Part shown: one piece after another, positions 6,728-11,838 of the stretch
How positions within the stretch are numbered: position 1 is the first letter of the stretch
Layout of the letters: each line of letters begins with the position of its first letter
Program-made: the position numbers and the translations under genes
The notes under the pieces: model-generated
What the model saw: the letters and a program-made list of their open reading frames with translations, nothing else
Told to the model about the DNA's origin: nothing
The model's database searches: none
Source: Bacteroidales bacterium UBA5621
GTDB taxonomy: Bacteria; Bacteroidota; Bacteroidia; Bacteroidales; VadinHA17
DNA length: 11,838 bases
Direction: 5' to 3'
Assembly (NCBI GenBank): GCA_002424525.1
Contig: DIKJ01000166.1
Location: 2,997-14,834 of the forward strand

Positions 6728-9700
6728 ATGAAGACCATGAGACCTAATTTAACCTCGCATCTGATTAATCTGTCTCTGTTAATCCTGGTTCTGATCTCCT
6801 GCAAAAAAACTGAACCGGGGGAAGTGAGAATTAACAACTTCGCTTCCCTTTCAGCAGAATTCAGAGAGCCCTCCAGGGAGTTCACAACAACCCCGTTCTT
6901 TGTCTGGAATGCTGAGATTACCACTGACGAGATCGACCGTTTCATGAACGATTTTAAAAATGCCGGCAGCAGACAGGTATTCGTCCATCCGAGGCCCGGG
7001 CTAATAACCGAATATCTATCAGAGAGTTGGTTCGAGCTTTTCCGTTTTACTGTCGCGAAAGGCAAAGAACTTGGTATGGATGTATGGATCTATGACGAGA
7101 ATTCATATCCAAGCGGTTTTGCCGGAGGCCATGTGCCTGCTGAAATGCCGGAATCCTGGGATCAGGGACAGGGACTCAGAATGGCGGCATTTGAAGTTCT
7201 ACCCGACACAGCAGAAAAATATTTCCTCTGCCTCAGGGAAACGGACGGGCAGTACGTTGATATTACATCAATAGTTAACGAAGAAAAGGGCAAAACAGGG
7301 AAATACTTCCTGTTCTCAAAAAGCTACCATGGGAAATCAGACTGGTACGGAGGTTTTTCATATGTAGATCTTCTTTACCCGGGCGTTACGCAGAAATTTA
7401 TCGAATTAACAATGGCCGGTTACGAAAAATATGCCGGTGAAGATTTCGGTAAGGCAATCCCCGGGGTCTTCACCGATGAGCCCCAGATCAATTCACCCGG
7501 AGGCATCCGATGGACTCCTGACCTCTTTGACATCTTTTCCGAAAAGTGGGGTTACGATCTCAAACTTCATCTCCCGCTATTATATGAGGATACGGGTGAC
7601 TTCAAGCGGATAAGGCATAACTACACTCAGACCCTGCTGCAGCTTTTTATCGACAGATGGGCTAAACCCTGGTATCAGTACTGTGAAGGGAAAGGGCTTA
7701 AGTTCACAGGCCACTACTGGGAGCATGAGTGGCCCAATATGCGTCCCGGAGGAGATAATATGGCAATGTACGCATGGCATCATGTTCCGGGGATAGACAT
7801 GTTATTCAATCAATGGAATGACTCTTCCGTCAGGGCACAGTTCGGAAATGTCAGGTCGGTTAAGGAGCTTGCCAGTGCGGCGAACCAGACAGGGCGCCAG
7901 AGGACTCTCAGCGAAACATACGGCGGTTCGGGGTGGGAACTGACCTTTGCAGAAATGAAAAGGAACGGCGATTGGGAATATGCGCTCGGAGTGAATCTGA
8001 TGAACCAGCACCTTACTTACTTCACTCTCGCAGGAGCAAGAAAAAACGATTACCCTCCTTCATTCGATTATCATCAGCCATGGTGGAACTCCTATAAATA
8101 TATCAACGATCACTATGCAAGATTATCACTTGCCCTCTCTTCAGGCAGGCAGGTCAATGACATACTGGTGATTGAGCCTACAACGACCGCCTGGCTATAT
8201 GACTCATACGCAAAGAGAAGCCCGAAAGTGACCGAAACAGGGCAGGCATTTCAGAATTTTATAACCAGGCTCGAAAAAAGCCAGGTCGAATACGACCTCG
8301 GATCAGAAAACATTATAAAGGATCTGGGATCTGTCAGCAGAGGGAAATTCATCGTCGGACAATCCGGCTATTCAAGAGTAGTAATACCACCACTTACAGA
8401 AAACCTCGACCTGGCTACTTACCAGCTTCTGAGGAAATTTGCCTCCGCGGGCGGCACCATTATTGCTTTTTCGGTGCCGACACTGGTTGATGGTGCAATA
8501 AACGATGAACTGATGGAGTTCTTTGATACCAATTCCAAAAGGATCATCTTCGGTGATGAGCTTTCGGATCAATTTATCCGTGAAAATCTCAGCGACCCCT
8601 CATTGGAGTTCATCGATACTGAAGGGGGCGCTCTTTACCATCACCGGAGGATTCTGAGCGACGGCCAGGTACTCTTCCTGGTAAACTCAAGCCTGGAACA
8701 GGAAATGGCCGGTTCCGTCAGAATTGAAGGAAAAGGAGCAGTGGAACTGAATACACTTACCGGAGAAGTAAATGGTTATCCGTACAAGACTGATGGGAAA
8801 AGGATTAACATTGAATATTCCCTGCCTCCTGCAGGAAGCCTTCTTCTGTTTATCCCGTCCGCAAGGCAAAACGACCCATACATACCAGTCAAAGCGCCGG
8901 ATTTTAAGCCTTTGCCCGGGGATTCACCACTGACAGTGACACAGGACAGGGAGAATCTGGTGATGATCGATTTCTGCGATATCCGGATCGGCGGTGAGGT
9001 GATCAGGGATCTTCATACATGGCAGGCTGCCGACATGGTGTTCAGGCATTACGGGTTTACAAACGGTAACCCCTGGAATACATCGGTACAGTACAGGACG
9101 AGAACCATTGACCGTGATATCTTCGGCATTGAATCAGGCTTTACCGCATCATATCATTTCGAAGTGAAAGAGGTACCTGATTTCTCATCATTCCGTGCAG
9201 TCGTGGAACGGCCGTATCTCTGGGAAGTAAAAATAAACGGGAAAGAAGTCCGGGCCGGAGATGGCGAGTGGTGGCTTGACAGATCCTTCGGAGTTTTTGA
9301 TATCGGCGGATACGTAAAAGCAGGAAGGAATGTCTTAACGATAACCGCCTCACCCATGAGAATCCATGCTGAGGTGGAGCCGGTGTTTATTCTTGGGGAT
9401 TTTTCCGTGCAACCTGCCGAAAAAGGGTGGACGATCACCGCAAACAGTAAGGAACTTACGACAGGAAGCTGGAAAGAACAGGGTCTTCCATTTTATTCGT
9501 GGGGAGTGACTTACAGCAGGGTGTTCAATATAGAGAAACCGGGGGGAACATATGAAATCGGATTGGGCGAATGGAAAGGCACTGTAGCTGAGGTTTTTAT
9601 AAACGGCCAGCCGGCCAATATCATTGCATTCCCGCCTTATCGCACCGATGTGACAGGGTTCATAAAGCCCGGAGCCAACCGAATTGAGGTGAGAGTTACC

Positions 9701-9862
9701 GGTAGTCTTAAAAACCTGCTGGGCCCCCATCATAATAATCCCGCTCCGGGACTGGTCTCCCCGGGATCATGGAGAAATGTAAAAGTTTATCCTTCCGGCA
9801 GGGATTACCAGATGAAAGATTACGGGCTGATGGAAGAATTTGTACTGTTTCAGGGGATATAA
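6728..9862 (+). CDS. GH106-like glycoside hydrolase (putative alpha-L-rhamnosidase), lipoprotein
   Basis: A 1044-residue lipoprotein (signal with lipobox LISC, Cys25) of the GH106-like family, whose characterised members release alpha-L-rhamnose from plant glycans. The N-terminal TIM barrel (about 50-470) shows PFFVWNAEI, QVFVHPRPG, MDVWIYDENSYPSGFAGG (Asp123, Glu124), GVFTDEPQI (Asp250, Glu251), GHYWEHEWP (Glu332, Glu334) and TLSETYGGSGWE (Glu396). These acidic residues are the candidate catalytic or calcium-binding set; I cannot assign them one by one. Residues about 478-590 look like the GATase-like domain seen after the barrel in GH42-type enzymes (NDILVIEP, SRVVIPPL, FASAGGTIIAFS). From about 740 to the end come galactose-binding-like beta-sandwiches (WEVKINGKEV, VAEVFINGQP, FIKPGANRIEVRVTGS). 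It starts 20 nt after the receptor gene with no promoter visible, so it is probably co-transcribed. Some GH106-like groups lack known activity, so the substrate is inferred. Confidence 0.82.
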   Translation: MKTMRPNLTSHLINLSLLILVLISCKKTEPGEVRINNFASLSAEFREPSREFTTTPFFVWNAEITTDEIDRFMNDFKNAGSRQVFVHPRPGLITEYLSESWFELFRFTVAKGKELGMDVWIYDENSYPSGFAGGHVPAEMPESWDQGQGLRMAAFEVLPDTAEKYFLCLRETDGQYVDITSIVNEEKGKTGKYFLFSKSYHGKSDWYGGFSYVDLLYPGVTQKFIELTMAGYEKYAGEDFGKAIPGVFTDEPQINSPGGIRWTPDLFDIFSEKWGYDLKLHLPLLYEDTGDFKRIRHNYTQTLLQLFIDRWAKPWYQYCEGKGLKFTGHYWEHEWPNMRPGGDNMAMYAWHHVPGIDMLFNQWNDSSVRAQFGNVRSVKELASAANQTGRQRTLSETYGGSGWELTFAEMKRNGDWEYALGVNLMNQHLTYFTLAGARKNDYPPSFDYHQPWWNSYKYINDHYARLSLALSSGRQVNDILVIEPTTTAWLYDSYAKRSPKVTETGQAFQNFITRLEKSQVEYDLGSENIIKDLGSVSRGKFIVGQSGYSRVVIPPLTENLDLATYQLLRKFASAGGTIIAFSVPTLVDGAINDELMEFFDTNSKRIIFGDELSDQFIRENLSDPSLEFIDTEGGALYHHRRILSDGQVLFLVNSSLEQEMAGSVRIEGKGAVELNTLTGEVNGYPYKTDGKRINIEYSLPPAGSLLLFIPSARQNDPYIPVKAPDFKPLPGDSPLTVTQDRENLVMIDFCDIRIGGEVIRDLHTWQAADMVFRHYGFTNGNPWNTSVQYRTRTIDRDIFGIESGFTASYHFEVKEVPDFSSFRAVVERPYLWEVKINGKEVRAGDGEWWLDRSFGVFDIGGYVKAGRNVLTITASPMRIHAEVEPVFILGDFSVQPAEKGWTITANSKELTTGSWKEQGLPFYSWGVTYSRVFNIEKPGGTYEIGLGEWKGTVAEVFINGQPANIIAFPPYRTDVTGFIKPGANRIEVRVTGSLKNLLGPHHNNPAPGLVSPGSWRNVKVYPSGRDYQMKDYGLMEEFVLFQGI

Positions 9863-9992
9863 GTCTTGAGGTCTTAACGCCCTGCGGGCTGTCTTTAAGT
9901 CGTAACGTCTTGCGGGCTGTCCTGCTCACTTCGTCCGATGTCTTATGGTCTTTTTTGACTTTAAGACGTCGCGCAGCGAAAGACTTTAAGAC
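9863..9992. repeat. Array of degenerate GTCTT / AAGAC palindromic repeats
   Basis: GTCTT occurs six times in the left half (starting at 9863, 9871, 9891, 9907, 9940, 9948) and its reverse complement AAGAC three times in the right half (9963, 9980, 9988), so the array folds about the T6 run at 9951-9956. A 19-nt unit at 9875-9893 recurs at 9903-9921 with two changes. GACTTTAAGAC is exact at 9957-9967 and 9982-9992. Stems: CTTAA (9873-9877) with TTAAG (9895-9899) around GCCC-TGC-GGGC (9879-9889); and CGATGTCTTA (9936-9945) with TAAGACGTCG (9962-9971), 10 pairs including one G-T. It begins directly after the GH106-like stop and may serve as a 3' end structure, but lacks the stem-then-T-tract form of an intrinsic terminator. 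Confidence 0.7.
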
Positions 9993-10078
9993 ATCCTGTA
10001 TTATTGGTCCAGATTTTTCGAATAGTTTACAGAAACCTGCTGCAGATGGCTTATAACCAACATACTTATTTAGAACTA

Positions 10079-10108
10079 TTGCATCTTTGAAATTATTTTC
10101 TACTTTTG
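10079..10108 (+). promoter_or_regulatory. Promoter of the FadL-like gene
   Basis: TTG at 10079-10081 is followed after 19 nt by TACTTTTG (10101-10108), matching the Bacteroidota -7 consensus TAnnTTTG with a slightly short -33 box. The transcript would start near 10115, giving a leader of about 95 nt. The spacer between the repeat array and this site (9993-10078) shows nothing recognisable. Confidence 0.55.
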
Positions 10109-10114
10109 ACCCTG

Positions 10115-10210
10115 TTTCTGGTCTTTGAATTATTTAACTGATCATTTAAAAGGGGGAAAGGGTGTGTTTAACAACACTTGTTCCCGAGTTTTAAACTTAA
10201 AAATTATCCT
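10115..10210 (+). other. 5' leader of the FadL-like gene
   Basis: A predicted untranslated leader of about 95 nt. It holds a purine run (10148-10162) and a small hairpin, GTGTT (10164-10168) with AACAC (10173-10177) around a TAAC loop. The AT-rich 30 nt before the ATG, with no Shine-Dalgarno sequence, is usual for this group. No known riboswitch is recognised. Confidence 0.3.
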
Positions 10211-11838
10211 ATGAGAAAATTTTTGATTTCTGTTCTCGGAACACTGATTACCGGTAGCATGTTTGCCGGCGGACTGGTTACCAATACCAATCAGAGTGCA
10301 CTCTACACGCGCCTGCAAAGCCGAAATGCCTCAACAAGCATAGATGCTGTATATTATAACCCGGCAGGATTAACAAAGCTCGGAAATGGTTTTTTCCTTT
10401 CCATAAACAATCAGACAATCGGACAAACGAGATCTGTCCTCAATAACTACACTTATCTTAATGGTACCCCAAAAGATTATATCGGTAAAGTAAGTGCACC
10501 CTTGTTCCCAAGTGTATATGCTGCATTAAAGGCCGGTAAATTTGCCGTGTCGGTAGGAGTTAATCCGATCGGCGGCGGCGGTGGTGCTACATATGAGGAT
10601 GGCCTGCCCTCTTTTGAGATGTCCATCTCCGATCTTGTTCCGCTGCTCATGAGCCAGGGAATACCTACAACGCAGTATTCAGCAGACATTTTCTTCGAGG
10701 GGACATCCATATATTTCGGTTACCAGGCCAATCTATCCTACGAAATAAATGATATGCTCTCTGTTGCGGCAGGCATCCGGTTCGTAACCGCAAAGAATAC
10801 CTATAACGGGTATCTGAAAAGCATCATGGTCAATCCGACATATCCTGCATTTGGCGCAGCATACACAGGAGGAATGGTTCTTGCCAGTGGTTTCTTTACA
10901 TCCGGGGCAACTACTCTTACTGGATTAGCAACAGGTGCCACTGCCTATTATTCAGGATTACAGCCGATTATTGATGGGGGTGGAGGATCAGTCCTTTTAT
11001 CGAACGGTACCAATGTTGGCCTGACCACTCAGCAGGTTACACAGATTCAGCAGATAATGGGAGCTGCAGGACAGACGCCCACTGAGATCGGCACCGCAAC
11101 TATAGGGTATGCACAGGCTGTTCTGGGTGTAGCTGCACCCGTATTTTCCACAAAAGCGACTGCGATGACAGGTTACGCTGCCGCAACACAGGATATAGAA
11201 GTGGAGGCCGAGCAGACCGGAACAGGTTTTTCGCCGATCCTAAGCCTGAATATTTCACCGGCCGACAACCTTAATATAGCATTAAGATATGAGTTCAAAA
11301 CCAAACTTGAACTGACAACGAAGGTGTTTGACAATAAAGGAGGAGGAGTATTTACCGACGGTCAGAAGGTTATAGCCGACATGCCTGCTATGTTTGCTGC
11401 CGGTGTTGAATTCAGGCCAATAGACAGGCTCATGGTCACAGGAAGCATGAATATGTATTTTGACAAAAATGTTGATTATGACGGAAGTGAAACTCTGAAT
11501 ATCAACATGATCGACAAGAATTTCACCGAGTATGCCTTCGGGGCAGAGCTGGGTCTCACAAAAATGATCCGGGTGAGCGCCGGCTGGCTGGGCACCTTTA
11601 CAGGTGTTAACGAAAACTATCAGAATGATCAGAGATACAGTCTGAATACACATTCCTTCGGAGCTGGTCTGGGCATCCGTATATTGCCCATGCTCGACCT
11701 TAATGTTGGCGGACAATATACATTATATAAGGAAGGTTCAAAAGGCTTTAACCATCTCCTGGGTATAATTCCGGTTCCTGTAACCGAAGTTTACAACAAG
11801 GATACCTGGGTTATTGGCGCAGGTCTTGATTTCTATTT
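10211..11838 (+). CDS. FadL/OmpP1/TodX-family outer membrane transporter (runs off the window)
   Basis: An open frame of 542 codons from ATG 10211 to the window edge with no stop. It encodes a Sec signal (MRKFLISVLGTLITGSMFA) and an outer membrane beta-barrel of the FadL family, which carries long-chain fatty acids and other hydrophobic compounds across the outer membrane. Landmarks are the N-terminal hatch region with RNAST-x-x-DAVYYNPAGL (Asn50-Pro51-Ala52-Gly53, the family NPAG motif), SVGVNPIGGGGG, alternating strands such as NLNIALRYEFKTKLEL and AFGAELGLTKMIRVSAGW, and LDFYF at the very edge, which looks like the closing strand, so only a few codons are probably missing. Residues about 215-330 form a Gly/Ala/Thr-rich stretch (GATTLTGLATGATAYYSG, TQQVTQIQQIMGAAG) that does not look like barrel strands. 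It has its own promoter and no clear link to the sugar genes. Confidence 0.87.
   Translation, partial: MRKFLISVLGTLITGSMFAGGLVTNTNQSALYTRLQSRNASTSIDAVYYNPAGLTKLGNGFFLSINNQTIGQTRSVLNNYTYLNGTPKDYIGKVSAPLFPSVYAALKAGKFAVSVGVNPIGGGGGATYEDGLPSFEMSISDLVPLLMSQGIPTTQYSADIFFEGTSIYFGYQANLSYEINDMLSVAAGIRFVTAKNTYNGYLKSIMVNPTYPAFGAAYTGGMVLASGFFTSGATTLTGLATGATAYYSGLQPIIDGGGGSVLLSNGTNVGLTTQQVTQIQQIMGAAGQTPTEIGTATIGYAQAVLGVAAPVFSTKATAMTGYAAATQDIEVEAEQTGTGFSPILSLNISPADNLNIALRYEFKTKLELTTKVFDNKGGGVFTDGQKVIADMPAMFAAGVEFRPIDRLMVTGSMNMYFDKNVDYDGSETLNINMIDKNFTEYAFGAELGLTKMIRVSAGWLGTFTGVNENYQNDQRYSLNTHSFGAGLGIRILPMLDLNVGGQYTLYKEGSKGFNHLLGIIPVPVTEVYNKDTWVIGAGLDFY

Noticed and set aside
9936..9971. Intrinsic terminator
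   Set aside because: The T6 run lies in the loop rather than after the stem, so it does not have terminator form.
9863..9992. CRISPR array
   Set aside because: Repeats are short, degenerate and unevenly spaced, with inverted copies and no unique spacers of even length.
9769..10056. 95-codon plus-strand frame across the GH106-like 3' end and the repeat array
   Set aside because: It overlaps a well-supported gene in another frame and is made largely of repeat sequence, with no domain pattern.
11282..11716. 144-codon minus-strand frame
   Set aside because: It is the antisense shadow of the FadL-like gene, whose plus-strand frame reads as continuous beta-barrel.

Overview
The window looks like Bacteroidota chromosome, probably an environmental or gut lineage of the Bacteroidales/Marinilabiliales type. 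The evidence is: a TonB-dependent receptor with an N-terminal carboxypeptidase-regulatory-like domain; many MKK-type lipoproteins; DUF1080 (3-keto-disaccharide hydrolase) and GH106-like proteins; almost no Shine-Dalgarno sequences; and promoter-like sites matching the Bacteroidota form (TTTG, about 19 nt, TAnnTTTG). Species cannot be told from the sequence alone.

Layout. Bases 1-99 are the last 32 codons of a probable glycosidase, and its final codons run into a purine-rich tandem repeat. A second short repeat lies before a Tat-exported GH5-like lipoprotein (221-1387). A secreted protein with a class-I-glutamine-amidotransferase-like (DUF4350-like) domain converges on it from the minus strand (1416-2336). 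The divergent spacer 2337-2616 has promoter-like sites on both strands and a 3'-terminal coding remnant. A tandem-DUF1080 lipoprotein follows (2617-3966). Next is a compact cluster: a small lipocalin-like lipoprotein (4048-4458), a SusD-less TonB-dependent receptor overlapping it by one base (4458-6707), and a large GH106-like lipoprotein 20 nt downstream (6728-9862). An array of degenerate palindromic repeats and a promoter fill the 348-nt gap before a FadL/OmpP1-type outer membrane protein (10211 to the window edge).

How the genes may work together. Five of the eight gene products (the partial one, GH5, DUF4350-like, DUF1080, GH106-like) belong to families tied to carbohydrate breakdown, and nearly all are predicted to be exported or lipid-anchored. 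The GH106-like protein and the DUF4350-like domain (recalled as often fused to GH105 unsaturated rhamnogalacturonyl hydrolases) both point towards rhamnose-containing pectic polysaccharides. The receptor-lipoprotein pair could import the released products, but the receptor has no SusD partner, so a metal, cofactor or other ligand is equally possible. The FadL-like gene is probably a separate unit for hydrophobic substrates.

I see no tRNA, rRNA, CRISPR array, insertion sequence or defence system. The region mostly reads as ordinary carbohydrate-use accessory DNA; the best leads are the coupled lipoprotein-receptor-GH106 unit, the coding remnant before the DUF1080 gene, and the intergenic repeat families.
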